The notes: generated from the sequence alone by a model not told the origin. Numbered from the stretch's first letter, positions 1-7,324 are shown. The stretch: DNA of 64,000 nucleotides from an uncultured Oscillospiraceae bacterium (GCA_934448295.1 CAKSEY010000002.1:1-64000), one strand, 5' to 3'. Translations and numbers: made by a program.

Positions 1-105
1 TCAACTTCGATATTTCTACCAAAGAATCGACAAGGTAATGTTAATTCGTTCTGTATTGTTCAATTTTCAAGGAGCTTCTTTAACTCGTCTGCCCTCTCAG
101 GCGAC
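1..105 (-). other. leader of an rRNA operon (16S lies left of the window)
   Basis: Read on the minus strand, this stretch follows the last of four tandem promoters. It contains a short hairpin-forming segment (GCCTGAGAGGGC) and then the element CTCCTTGAAAATTGAAC, which resembles the boxA-like sequence and the TTGAAAA(C/T)TGAA stretch commonly seen ahead of 16S rRNA in Clostridia. No rRNA body lies in the window. I infer that 16S begins beyond base 1 on the minus strand. Confidence 0.75.
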
Positions 106-111
106 TTTGTT

Positions 112-140
112 ATTATATCACATCTTTTCGGTTTTGTCAA
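112..140 (-). promoter_or_regulatory. rRNA promoter P4 (gene-proximal)
   Basis: The -35 TTGACA (complement of 135-140) and -10 TATAAT (complement of 112-117) are both perfect hexamers with a 17-bp spacer. A TG two bases before the -10 gives an extended -10. The sequence upstream of the -35 (141-175) is A/T-rich on the minus strand, like an UP element. It is the promoter closest to the rRNA leader. Confidence 0.88.
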
Positions 141-233
141 GTACTTTCTGAAAATATTTTTTCATTTTTTTGATTTTGTTCCGATCCGACATGATATCGG
201 AGGTTTCCCTTGCCACTTTTCAGCGGCTTATCT

Positions 234-262
234 ATTATATCACATCTTTTTGATTTTGTCAA
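234..262 (-). promoter_or_regulatory. rRNA promoter P3
   Basis: Perfect TTGACA (complement of 257-262), 17-bp spacer, perfect TATAAT (complement of 234-239). An A-tract-rich UP-like stretch lies at 270-300. It is 122 bp upstream of P4 in the same orientation. Confidence 0.88.
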
Positions 263-357
263 GAGGTTTCTGAAATATTTTTTCAAAATCTTCTTGATTT
301 TTTCGAATCTGACGTGATATCAGACATTTTGCTTACCGCCTTCGCAGCAGCCTATTT

Positions 358-386
358 ATTATATCACTTTGTTTTCTTTTTGTCAA
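358..386 (-). promoter_or_regulatory. rRNA promoter P2
   Basis: Perfect TTGACA (complement of 381-386), 17-bp spacer, perfect TATAAT (complement of 358-363). It lies 124 bp upstream of P3. Confidence 0.88.
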
Positions 387-477
387 GGGGTTTCTCAAAA
401 TTTTCTGAAAAACTTTTCTTGGCTTTCCAATCACTCTGTGACCTTTATTTTAGCGCCGCTCTCGCGATAGCTTTTAT

Positions 478-506
478 ATTATACTCTTTTCCGCGCGCTT
501 TGTCAA
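478..506 (-). promoter_or_regulatory. rRNA promoter P1 (distal)
   Basis: Perfect TTGACA (complement of 501-506), 17-bp spacer, perfect TATAAT (complement of 478-483). It lies 120 bp upstream of P2 and just downstream of the nrdR terminator, so the rRNA array is insulated from nrdR transcription. Confidence 0.85.
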
Positions 507-585
507 CACATATTCTGAAAAAAGCTGCACAATAAGTTTTCCATGTTTTCAACCGTTTTATACATATCCGGTTACATTTATTTAC

Positions 586-613
586 AAAAAAGCTCCCACC
601 CGAGGGCAGGAGC
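586..613 (-). terminator. Rho-independent terminator of nrdR
   Basis: On the minus strand GCTCCTGCCC pairs with GGGTGGGAGC across a very short loop and is followed directly by TTTTTT. It begins 14 bases past the nrdR stop codon and separates nrdR from the rRNA promoters. Confidence 0.85.
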
Positions 614-626
614 CATTTCAGCCATA

Positions 627-1076
627 TCAGGAGTTTTCCTGGAGCTCGGAGATTATCCTCACGAAGCTGTCCACATCATTGAAGTCCTTATACACAGACG
701 CGAATCTGATATATGCTACAACGTCAATATCTTTAAGTCTGTGGAGCACCATCTCGCCTATCTTCCCTGAGGTCACCTCGCGCTGGAGGGAGTTCTTTAG
801 CTCGGCGGCTATCTCGTCCACCATGTTCTCTATTGTCTCGAGCTTCACCGGACGCTTTACAGCGGCCCTGCACAGCCTGTCCACAAGCTTCTGGCGGTCG
901 AACGGCTCGATGGAATTATCCTTCTTTATGACCATAAGAGGGATATCCTCGATTATTTCGTATGTTGTAAAACGGAATCCGCACTGGATACACTCACGGC
1001 GGCGGCGCACCTTGTTTTCAGTCGGGCGGGAGTCTATTACCTTGCTTTCCTCGCAGCCGCATTCAGGACACTTCAT
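627..1076 (-). CDS. nrdR: transcriptional repressor NrdR
   Basis: Nucleotide-sensing repressor of ribonucleotide reductase genes. The 149 residues match the family's usual length. An N-terminal zinc ribbon with CPEC (C3, C6) and CIQC (C31, C34) is followed by an ATP-cone domain from about residue 49 (PLMVIKKDNSIEPFDRQKL). The gene is monocistronic: its own promoter lies at 1119-1147 and a strong terminator follows it. No nrd gene is in the window, so its targets are elsewhere. Assignment is firm. Confidence 0.96.
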   Translation of the reverse strand: MKCPECGCEESKVIDSRPTENKVRRRRECIQCGFRFTTYEIIEDIPLMVIKKDNSIEPFDRQKLVDRLCRAAVKRPVKLETIENMVDEIAAELKNSLQREVTSGKIGEMVLHRLKDIDVVAYIRFASVYKDFNDVDSFVRIISELQENS

Positions 1077-1118
1077 GTTGATATATCACTCACTTTCCAG
1101 ACAAATTGGTCTAGATAT

Positions 1119-1147
1119 AGTATATCACAAACCCGCAGATTTTTCAA
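1119..1147 (-). promoter_or_regulatory. nrdR promoter
   Basis: TTGAAA (complement of 1142-1147), 17-bp spacer, TATACT (complement of 1119-1124), with TG forming an extended -10 (TGATATACT). The AT-rich sequence around the -10 could carry an NrdR box for autoregulation, but I see no clear match to the consensus. Confidence 0.7.
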
Positions 1148-1171
1148 CACTTTCAACTGAAAAAGTCAAAA

Positions 1172-1648
1172 TTATTTTCCGGATTTTTCTTTTATGAATT
1201 CGTACAGCCGCATGACCGGAATATCCGTTTCCTGTCCGTCAAGCCTGTCCTGAAGCATTTTGTTCGTATTTACTATCTGGCTCAGCTCACATTCGTCGTC
1301 TCCGGTGGTTATATACAGCTTCATACATTGCGTGCTGGAATAACGCCCGCGTAATTCCTCCGGCTCGCAGGTGATTGTCAGGATATCTGCATATTTTATC
1401 GTTTTCCAGCCAAGGAGATGTTTCCACCTGAGTTCGCTGTCGTCAGCTTCTGCGATGGTCGGTATCTTTTCGAAAGCTATTACAATTCCGACGAACAAAC
1501 CCGTACAAATCAGAAACAGTACCAGACTGACCACAGAGAAATACGTCAGCATTACAGCAAACCATATCGCAAGAGCAATGACTGCCGCTGCCATACCTGC
1601 ATTAAAAAATCTGTCATTGCACTTCATCTCGACCCTTATTTTATCCAT
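1172..1648 (-). CDS. small membrane protein, PH-like, unknown function
   Basis: 158 residues. Two adjacent hydrophobic segments near residues 16-55 are followed by a soluble region of about 100 residues, beginning around the WKHLLGWKTIKYADI stretch, that resembles the beta-rich PH-like domains found after two transmembrane helices in Firmicutes membrane proteins. The start is taken at ATG 1648, seven bases after AAAGGAGT; a GTG six bases further upstream abuts the Shine-Dalgarno sequence and is less likely. The gene is transcribed alone from a promoter at 1684-1712. Function unknown; fold assignment is an inference. Confidence 0.7.
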   Translation of the reverse strand: MDKIRVEMKCNDRFFNAGMAAAVIALAIWFAVMLTYFSVVSLVLFLICTGLFVGIVIAFEKIPTIAEADDSELRWKHLLGWKTIKYADILTITCEPEELRGRYSSTQCMKLYITTGDDECELSQIVNTNKMLQDRLDGQETDIPVMRLYEFIKEKSGK

Positions 1649-1683
1649 ACCCACTCCTTTCGCAAATCAGCTCTTCCAATTTT

Positions 1684-1712
1684 ATTATAGCACACCAACT
1701 GTTTAAAGTCAA
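1684..1712 (-). promoter_or_regulatory. promoter of the small membrane protein gene
   Basis: TTGACT (complement of 1707-1712), 17-bp spacer, TATAAT (complement of 1684-1689). About 36 bases separate the -10 from the start codon. Confidence 0.75.
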
Positions 1713-1742
1713 GAAAAAGCGCGCCCTAAAGCCTGTTCAGAA

Positions 1743-3404
1743 TCAGATAAGCCCGGAATTATTGACCGCAGCCACCAGCGCCCGTATTGAAGCCACGATG
1801 ATATCCGTATGGATACCCGCGCCCCAGCTTACGGAGCCGTCCGGCTTGGAAATACCGATATACGCAGCCGCCTTGGACTTGGAGGACTGCTCCACCGCGT
1901 TCTCAGTGTAGGTCGCAAGATGGAAGTCTATGCCGAGACCCGCCTTGATCGCGTTGGAAACCGCATCCAGACGGCCGTTGCCGGTACCCTCCCATGTACG
2001 CTTCTGCCCGCCGACCTCCATGGTTACAGTGGCGGTAATGTGCTCTCCCTGGTTGTAGTGAGCCTCCACGAATTTCAGCTTGCCCTGCGGCTCCAGATAG
2101 GTCTTTTCGAAGATATCGTAGATCTCGCTGGGGTGAAGCTCCTTGTGCTGATGGTCGGACACGCCCTTGACAACATAGCCGAAATGCTCGCGCATTTTAG
2201 GCGGCATGATGATGCCGTAGGTCTGCTCCATAAGGAATCCGATGCCGCCCTTGCCGCTCTGGCTGTTGATACGGATAACGTCGCCCTCGTATTCCCTGCC
2301 GATATCGTGCGGGTCGATGGGGATATAGGGAACGTTCCAGTGCTCGGGATCCTTCTCCTCGCGCCACTTCATGCCCTTTGCGATAGCGTCCTGGTGTGAG
2401 CCGCTGAACGCCGCGAACACAAGCTGACCGCTGTACGGCATACGCTCGTAAACGTGCATTCTGGTGAGCCGCTCGTAGATGGAAGCCAGCTCCGGCAGAT
2501 TGCTGAAATCGAGATTCGGCTCAACGCCGTGGGAGTACATATTGAGCGCCAGGGTCACGATATCCACGTTGCCGGTGCGCTCGCCGTTTCCGAACAGGGT
2601 GCCCTCAACGCGGTCCGCTCCTGCGAGCAGTCCGAGCTCCGTGTCCGCGATACCGCAGCCGCGGTCATTGTGCGGGTGGAGGGAAATTTCAAGAGACTCC
2701 CTGCTGTGCAGCACCTTGCACATATATTCTACCTGCTGCGCGTAAACGTGCGGGAGGCTCTCCTCGACCGTAACGGGCAGGTTGATGATAGCCTTCCAGT
2801 CGGGAGTAGGCTGCCAGATGTCGATAACTGCGTTGCATATCTCCGCCGCGAATTCCGGTTCTGTTCCGGTGAAGCTCTCCGGCGAGTACTCAAAGCGGAA
2901 ATTTCCGGGGGTCTTTTCGCGGTATTCCTTGAGGAGCTTCGCGCCGGTAACGGCGATACCGATTATTTCCTCCTTGCTCTTGCGGAACACCTGCTCGCGC
3001 TGTGCCACGGAGGTGGAGTTATACAGATGAACGATAGCGTTCTTGCAGCCGTCCAGCGCCTCAAAGGTCTTTTTGATGATGTGCTCGCGGCTCTGGGTCA
3101 GCACCTGAACGGTAACGTCGTCCGGAATGAGATCCTGCTCGATAAGCGCGCGGCAGAATTCATATTCCGTCTCAGAAGCCGCCGGGAATCCTATCTCTAT
3201 CTCCTTGAATCCGACCTCCACCAGCTTCTTGAAGAACTCCAGCTTCTCGTCAAGGCTCATGGGGATGATCAGCGCCTGGTTTCCGTCCCGGAGGTCAACG
3301 CTGCACCACTTGGGCGCTTTCTCGATATAGTCCTTCTCAGCCCAGTCCATACATCTGAACGGCGGCATGAAGTATCTTCTTGCGTACTTGCTTGCTTGTG
3401 TCAT
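1743..3404 (-). CDS. leuA: 2-isopropylmalate synthase
   Basis: First committed enzyme of leucine synthesis: condenses acetyl-CoA with 2-oxoisovalerate. The 553-residue protein is of the long LeuA type (R-Y-F-M-P-P near the N-terminus), with a TIM-barrel core carrying SVDLRDGNQAL, the HPHNDRG metal-binding motif and GNGERTGNVD, and a C-terminal regulatory domain that normally binds leucine. The start is set at ATG 3404 (MTQASKYARRY), preceded by GGAAAGG; the open frame extends 12 codons further without support. A leucine T-box controls it. No other leu gene follows on this strand. Confidence 0.95.
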   Translation of the reverse strand: MTQASKYARRYFMPPFRCMDWAEKDYIEKAPKWCSVDLRDGNQALIIPMSLDEKLEFFKKLVEVGFKEIEIGFPAASETEYEFCRALIEQDLIPDDVTVQVLTQSREHIIKKTFEALDGCKNAIVHLYNSTSVAQREQVFRKSKEEIIGIAVTGAKLLKEYREKTPGNFRFEYSPESFTGTEPEFAAEICNAVIDIWQPTPDWKAIINLPVTVEESLPHVYAQQVEYMCKVLHSRESLEISLHPHNDRGCGIADTELGLLAGADRVEGTLFGNGERTGNVDIVTLALNMYSHGVEPNLDFSNLPELASIYERLTRMHVYERMPYSGQLVFAAFSGSHQDAIAKGMKWREEKDPEHWNVPYIPIDPHDIGREYEGDVIRINSQSGKGGIGFLMEQTYGIIMPPKMREHFGYVVKGVSDHQHKELHPSEIYDIFEKTYLEPQGKLKFVEAHYNQGEHITATVTMEVGGQKRTWEGTGNGRLDAVSNAIKAGLGIDFHLATYTENAVEQSSKSKAAAYIGISKPDGSVSWGAGIHTDIIVASIRALVAAVNNSGLI

Positions 3405-3488
3405 TGCTCTCTTTCCTTTCCGGGCAAAGCCCCGCGCCAATGCGCAAAATATTGTACAGCCGAACTGTTGAACTGCATATACCGCAAA

Positions 3489-3750
3489 TAAAAAAGCTCC
3501 ATCTCATAAAGAGATGAAGCTTAAAACTCCACGGTACCACTCTCATTGGCAGAAAACTGCCCACTCGTACACATCAGACAATGTGCCTCTCGATAACGGG
3601 AGAAACCGTAACGGCTTAGTTAGCTGCCTGTTCAGCCGTTCTGCTCAAGGAGGAGCTATGACCCTGCCGCTCTGCCGGCTCGCACCAACCGCCGGTTCTC
3701 TGGAAGTGCTCCAGGGCTTTGTTTCCTTTCGTCGCATTTCAACATATTCT
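3489..3750 (-). ncRNA. T-box riboswitch, leucine-type, upstream of leuA
   Basis: tRNA-sensing leader. On the minus strand a Stem I with a distal loop (CCGGCGGTTGGTGCGAGCCGG) leads to the specifier region AGCTCCTCCTTGAGC, in which CTC (complement of 3653-3655) sits in register as a leucine codon. The T-box sequence GAGAGTGGTACCGTGG lies at 3529-3547 (complement). The terminator hairpin GCTTCATCTC/GAGATGGAGC with a T-run ends near 3489. Uncharged leucine tRNA should favour the antiterminator and allow leuA transcription. The specifier identity rests on register and agrees with the downstream gene. Confidence 0.93.
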
Positions 3751-3756
3751 ATAAAG

Positions 3757-3785
3757 ATTATAACACGCTATTCCCCTTTTGTCAA
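3757..3785 (-). promoter_or_regulatory. promoter of the T-box/leuA transcript
   Basis: Perfect TTGACA (complement of 3780-3785), 17-bp spacer and perfect TATAAT (complement of 3757-3762). It places the transcript start at about 3750, just ahead of Stem I. Confidence 0.85.
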
Positions 3786-3811
3786 GGGGTGGAAGTAAAT
3801 TTTACGGCATT

Positions 3812-4603
3812 CTACCCTAATATCCTGCTGTCCATGTTGAACACCAGCTTCCACCTGCCGTCCGTTTCCCGCCATGTGGAGGTTATGTGGAACCTCCCGG
3901 CAAGGTCGGCGTTTTCCGGCTTCTCGGCGGCGGTGGTTATGACGTAATGCACCTGAATCATTCCCGGAGCCTCGCACACGGTCTCGAACCCCTCGATCTC
4001 AAACGAAGCGCAGTCAAATTCGCTGATTATTTCCGCATAATCCGCCCCGGAGCAGCGGAATCCCCCGCAGACCATAACGGCGTTCTCGTCCACAAGCTCC
4101 AGAAACGCCGCCTTATCCCGCGCCTGAGCCGCGCGCCACATCTTTTCTTCAAGTTCCCTTATAAGCATTGTAATACCTCTCTGTAACTTTTTCCTGTGAA
4201 TCATTATAAGACTTGCCGCACAGCCTGCGGCTATGGCAACCGCCAGCGCTATAAACACAGACGGAGTCCATATAAAGACAATGCCGAACCCAGTCCCCGC
4301 GTTCATTCTGCCATAATCCGGGTTGAACAGCTCAAACGCCCAGTTCCACCATCTCAGCCCATATGCCAGGATAAATGCAAGAACCGTCAGGCACACAGAG
4401 CAAACGCACTTTAAAACAAGCCGCCGCACATTCCCTGAAAAAATCAGCGCCGCCAGAACCAGCGCCAGCACCGGGCACAGATAGTACGCCTTGCTCCACA
4501 CCGCAGCCCCGAAGATCACATACGCCAGGCAGAGCGCCGGGCACAGCATACCCTCGGCAGCCGCCAGCGCATTTCGTACCCATTCCTTTTTCACGTCAGC
4601 CAT
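3812..4603 (-). CDS. membrane protein fused to a DUF4440/NTF2-like domain
   Basis: 263 residues. The first about 135 residues hold four hydrophobic helices (for example around GMLCPALCLAYVIFGAAV and FIALAVAIAAGCAASLIMI). From about residue 145 (MLIRELEEKMWRAAQARD) the sequence is a typical DUF4440/SnoaL-like domain with N-terminal helix and the closing pattern STWRETDGRWKLV. Within the frame AGAGAGG sits seven bases before ATG 4170 (MLIREL), so a free-standing soluble form could also be translated. The start ATG 4603 overlaps the cysteine desulfurase stop by eight bases. Last gene of the operon. Substrate unknown. Confidence 0.7.
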   Translation of the reverse strand: MADVKKEWVRNALAAAEGMLCPALCLAYVIFGAAVWSKAYYLCPVLALVLAALIFSGNVRRLVLKCVCSVCLTVLAFILAYGLRWWNWAFELFNPDYGRMNAGTGFGIVFIWTPSVFIALAVAIAAGCAASLIMIHRKKLQRGITMLIRELEEKMWRAAQARDKAAFLELVDENAVMVCGGFRCSGADYAEIISEFDCASFEIEGFETVCEAPGMIQVHYVITTAAEKPENADLAGRFHITSTWRETDGRWKLVFNMDSRILG

Positions 4604-5747
4604 TCCACCCCCGCAGTTCCCGCAGGGTCTCCACCGTTTCCCGGACCGCCTTGGCCGCCGCGTCAATTTCCCCGGCGGTATTCCTCGCCGAAATGGTTAG
4701 CCTGAGCGAGCCTTTGAGCATTTCCTCCGGAACTCCCATCGCCCTCAGCACATGAGATGGCTCCTCCCCGCCGCTGGCGCACGCCGACCCGGAGGAAGCG
4801 CACACGCCGCGCAGGTCAAGCCCCAGCACCAGTGATTCCCCCTCGACCCCCGCAAAGGAAACGTTCACGTTCCCCGCGAGCCTGCCTGAAACCCCGCCGT
4901 TGAGCCTGCTCCCGGGGATCTCCAGCAGGGATTTTATCAGCCTGTTCCGGAGTCCGCGCACATAGCCGCCGTCCCGGGCGATATTCCCGCAGGATATCTC
5001 CAGCGCCTTTCCCATAGCGACTATCGCGGCGGTGTTTTCCGTGCCGGAGCGCATACCGCTTTCCTGCCCGCCGCCGAATATCAGCGGCTCCAGCGAAACG
5101 CCCCTCCGGCAGTACAGGAACCCCGCCCCGCGTATCCCGCCGAATTTATGCGCGGATACCGACAGCATATCGCAGCCGAGCTCCCCCACGTCAAGCAGGA
5201 TATGCCCCGCCGCCTGCACCGCGTCCGTATGGAACACCGCGCCGCATTTCCTGCACAGCTCCGCAATTTCCCTTATCGGCTGAACCGTGCCGACCTCGTT
5301 GTTCGCCGCCATCACAGATACAACAGCCGTATTATCATCAATGAGCTCCCGCGCCTGCGCCATGTCGATGAAGCCATCGCTGTCAGCCCCGATGTACCTC
5401 GCCTCAAAGCCCTCCGCTTCCAGAGCCTTGCAGGTATTCAGCACCGCCGGATGCTCGATTGCCGAAGCGACTATCCGGTTTCTCCCGGCTCTCCTGCCGG
5501 AAAGCGCCGCCGACCTCAGCGCCATGTTGTCGGCTTCCGTCCCGCCGGAGGTGAAATATATCTCGTCCGGCTGAGCGCCGATCGCACGGGCGCACCTTTC
5601 CCGCGTCTCTATTACCGCAAGGGCCGCGCGCCTGCCCTGCGCGTGTATCGACGAGGGATTCCCCCAGCACTCCGAAAGAAACGGCATTGCCGCTTCAAGA
5701 GCCTCCGGCAGCACCGGGGTGCTTGCCGCATTGTCAAGGTAGATCAC
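4596..5747 (-). CDS. cysteine desulfurase, NifS/IscS family
   Basis: PLP enzyme that removes sulfur from cysteine as an enzyme-bound persulfide. Visible motifs: YLDNAAST at the N-terminus, IEHP (H99), SAHKFGG with the PLP lysine K201, RSGTENTA, and the mobile loop SSGSACASG with catalytic C323. The 383 residues are normal for the class I NifS group. The start is GTG 5747, eight bases after AAGGAGG; it overlaps the previous stop as GTGA, indicating translational coupling. The frame is open upstream but that region encodes the glycosyltransferase-like gene. No IscU, SufU, ThiI or MnmA gene is adjacent, so the sulfur acceptor is unknown. Confidence 0.93.
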   Translation of the reverse strand: MIYLDNAASTPVLPEALEAAMPFLSECWGNPSSIHAQGRRAALAVIETRERCARAIGAQPDEIYFTSGGTEADNMALRSAALSGRRAGRNRIVASAIEHPAVLNTCKALEAEGFEARYIGADSDGFIDMAQARELIDDNTAVVSVMAANNEVGTVQPIREIAELCRKCGAVFHTDAVQAAGHILLDVGELGCDMLSVSAHKFGGIRGAGFLYCRRGVSLEPLIFGGGQESGMRSGTENTAAIVAMGKALEISCGNIARDGGYVRGLRNRLIKSLLEIPGSRLNGGVSGRLAGNVNVSFAGVEGESLVLGLDLRGVCASSGSACASGGEEPSHVLRAMGVPEEMLKGSLRLTISARNTAGEIDAAAKAVRETVETLRELRGWNG

Positions 5748-6568
5748 CGTGAAGCCCTCCTTATTTTGTCGATAGTCCATTCCCACTCCGGGAAATCCCG
5801 CCGGATACGCGCCTGAAACCGCCCGCACAGCTCCCGCCGTAGCTCCGGGTGCTCCCTCATCTGCTGCTTCGCTCCCCACAGATGGGTGTAGTTCTCCTGC
5901 GGGAAAAACAGCATATCCTTGTCCAGCAGGGTTTTCACGCCGGTGCCGGTGTATTCCGCGCACATAGCCGCCATACGCTGCTCCGCGAAAACCATGTACC
6001 TGAGCCACTCCCCGCACCTGTCCGCAGACTTCATGAACGCGATAGCCTGCGAAGTGTAGAACTCCTTGAAGCTCTCGTCCGGAACATAGAAAAACGCAGT
6101 GTTCAGCGGCAGCACCTCCCGGCTGAAATCCGGTATGCTGTGCCCCCTTGCCGAGAAATACTCCAGCGGCGGGTATATGTCCGGGTTGAGCTCCTCCCGG
6201 TGCGCCGCGATTATCTCCGCGCCGAATTCCGGCTTGTTCCACACGATGAAATCCGTGTCTATCATCACGCAGGGAGCCTCCATCTGCTTCATCGCCAGGA
6301 GCTTCCCCGCCGCCCAGAACATCACCGGGTCAATGCCGTCAAGGTCGTCCGGAACCTTGTCACGCACCTCGTTCCACACCTTTTCCAGCCCGGAGCGCCT
6401 GATATATTCCGCCGCCGGACGGTCGGTGTAAAGGAAGATACGGCTGCCGTCCCTGCGCCATGTCAGCGCGGAGAGAACAGCGCAGTAAAGGTCGAAATCC
6501 TCTAAAGCAAAAGCCCCGTTATTTTTCGCGAAAAACGGAGCCGTAGAAATTATATGAAACGCGTCCAA
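5744..6568 (-). CDS. putative glycosyltransferase, DUF6734-like
   Basis: 274 residues, soluble, no signal peptide. The start HIISTAPFF and the later CVMIDTDFIVW (D104-T-D106) resemble a nucleotide-sugar transferase of the GT-A type, in which a D-x-D motif binds the metal-nucleotide. LPLNTAFFY further on suits such a fold. I place it near the DUF6734 group from memory. It lies 15 bases after the Gly-Ser-Phe repeat gene and is coupled to the cysteine desulfurase gene by a GTGA overlap. A role in modifying the repeat protein is suggested by position only. Confidence 0.6.
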   Translation of the reverse strand: MDAFHIISTAPFFAKNNGAFALEDFDLYCAVLSALTWRRDGSRIFLYTDRPAAEYIRRSGLEKVWNEVRDKVPDDLDGIDPVMFWAAGKLLAMKQMEAPCVMIDTDFIVWNKPEFGAEIIAAHREELNPDIYPPLEYFSARGHSIPDFSREVLPLNTAFFYVPDESFKEFYTSQAIAFMKSADRCGEWLRYMVFAEQRMAAMCAEYTGTGVKTLLDKDMLFFPQENYTHLWGAKQQMREHPELRRELCGRFQARIRRDFPEWEWTIDKIRRASR

Positions 6569-6583
6569 GGCATACCCTTTCTG

Positions 6584-7324
6584 TCAGATGATGTGGATAC
6601 CGTAGCCGAAGCAGTCCAGCGGGCATTTGCGCAGGCATTCGTACATTATCCTGTCGTATTCCTCCGCCGTCATGCCGTTCCAGCCGCAGAAGCTGCCGTA
6701 AGCCCCGCCAAACGACCCTTTAGCTGTAAAAGAGCCGAACAAACCGCCCGGAAAAGACCCGCCTAAAGAACCGTTAAACGAGCCGAGCAGATAAGCCCCC
6801 GAGCCGAACACATACGACCCGAACGCAAACGACCCTCCCCGGAAAGAACCCCTGAAGCTCCCGCCGAAGCGCCATTCCCACTCCCATTCCCACAGCCGGA
6901 ATTTTCTGAAGCTGCCAGAGCCGCTCCCGGAGTAACTCCCGGAAAGAAAACTTCCGGAATAGCTCCCGGAAAGAAAGCTCCCGTAAATTCCTGAGCCCGC
7001 CGCATAGTAAGAACTAACCGCGCCGGAGCCTGCAAAACTCCCGGCGTTATGTACGCCGCGTTCCGCCGCCGGAATTCCGCAGAACACCTCCCGGTGGTCG
7101 GGCGGCTCCTTCCCGAAGATCCTGGAAAGCCTGACGTCAAGGTCAGCGGAAGCCGGGTCGAGCTTTTCGAGCTTGTCCGCGAACGCCTCGCCGCCGTGCT
7201 CCCTGAGCCATTCAACGAGGCGCCCCCCGAGGAAATACCCCCTGAGCGCAGCTATATCAAAATTTTCCGCGATCTCAGCTGCGTCAGATATCCTGCACCT
7301 GTTGAACCACAGACAGCAGTCCAC
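6584..7324 (-). CDS. Gly-Ser-Phe repeat protein with Cys-rich C-terminal tail, unknown
   Basis: 246 residues with no signal peptide or transmembrane helix. Residues 1-80 form a helical module (FDIAALRGYFLGGRLVEWL). Residues 94-212 are low-complexity Gly-Ser-aromatic repeats: about twenty GS pairs, mostly GSF or GSY, including a perfect tandem nine-residue unit (115-123 and 124-132, GSFLSGSYS) and a WEWEWEW run at 145-151. The end (EEYDRIMYECLRKCPLDC) carries three cysteines. Start GTG 7324 follows AGGGGG at seven bases. First gene of a four-gene operon with its own promoter. Function unknown; a structural or surface-coat role, or a glycosylated substrate of the next gene, is conceivable. Confidence 0.72.
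   Translation of the reverse strand: MDCCLWFNRCRISDAAEIAENFDIAALRGYFLGGRLVEWLREHGGEAFADKLEKLDPASADLDVRLSRIFGKEPPDHREVFCGIPAAERGVHNAGSFAGSGAVSSYYAAGSGIYGSFLSGSYSGSFLSGSYSGSGSGSFRKFRLWEWEWEWRFGGSFRGSFRGGSFAFGSYVFGSGAYLLGSFNGSLGGSFPGGLFGSFTAKGSFGGAYGSFCGWNGMTAEEYDRIMYECLRKCPLDCFGYGIHII
6929..6982 (-). repeat. 27-bp in-frame tandem duplication in the Gly-Ser-Phe gene
   Basis: Two adjacent units each encode GSFLSGSYS with nearly the same codons, a recent duplication inside the repeat domain. The surrounding DNA is made of older, degenerate AGCTCCCGGAA-like units, so the region should be prone to length variation. Confidence 0.7.

Larger units (their letters stand above)
111..510 (-). repeat. about 122-bp tandem promoter repeat, four degenerate copies
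   Basis: Four units share the core TATTATAT-C-A-C, a 17-bp gap, TTTTGTCAAG and TTTCTGAAA (plus-strand reading), with start-to-start distances of 122, 124 and 120 bp. Only promoter elements and a short inverted repeat are conserved between units. The intervening bases have diverged, which suggests old duplications kept by selection on promoter function. No protein gene is credible here. Confidence 0.8.

Noticed and set aside
111..510. CRISPR-like spacing of the repeats left of nrdR
   Set aside because: The units are promoter elements with degenerate surroundings, about 122 bp apart; there are no constant short repeats with unique spacers and no cas gene.
314..770. Two short plus-strand open frames over the rRNA promoters and nrdR end
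   Set aside because: They cross promoter hexamers and a terminator, lack ribosome binding sites and have no recognisable sequence.
2454..3491. 345-codon open frame opposite leuA
   Set aside because: It is antisense to a strongly conserved enzyme, its translation shows no family features, and its length follows from the GC-rich codon pattern of leuA.
6584..7324. Repeat protein as a classical bacteriocin or lanthipeptide precursor
   Set aside because: No leader-peptide cleavage motif, lanthionine synthetase, radical-SAM enzyme or transporter is present, and the product is far longer than such precursors.
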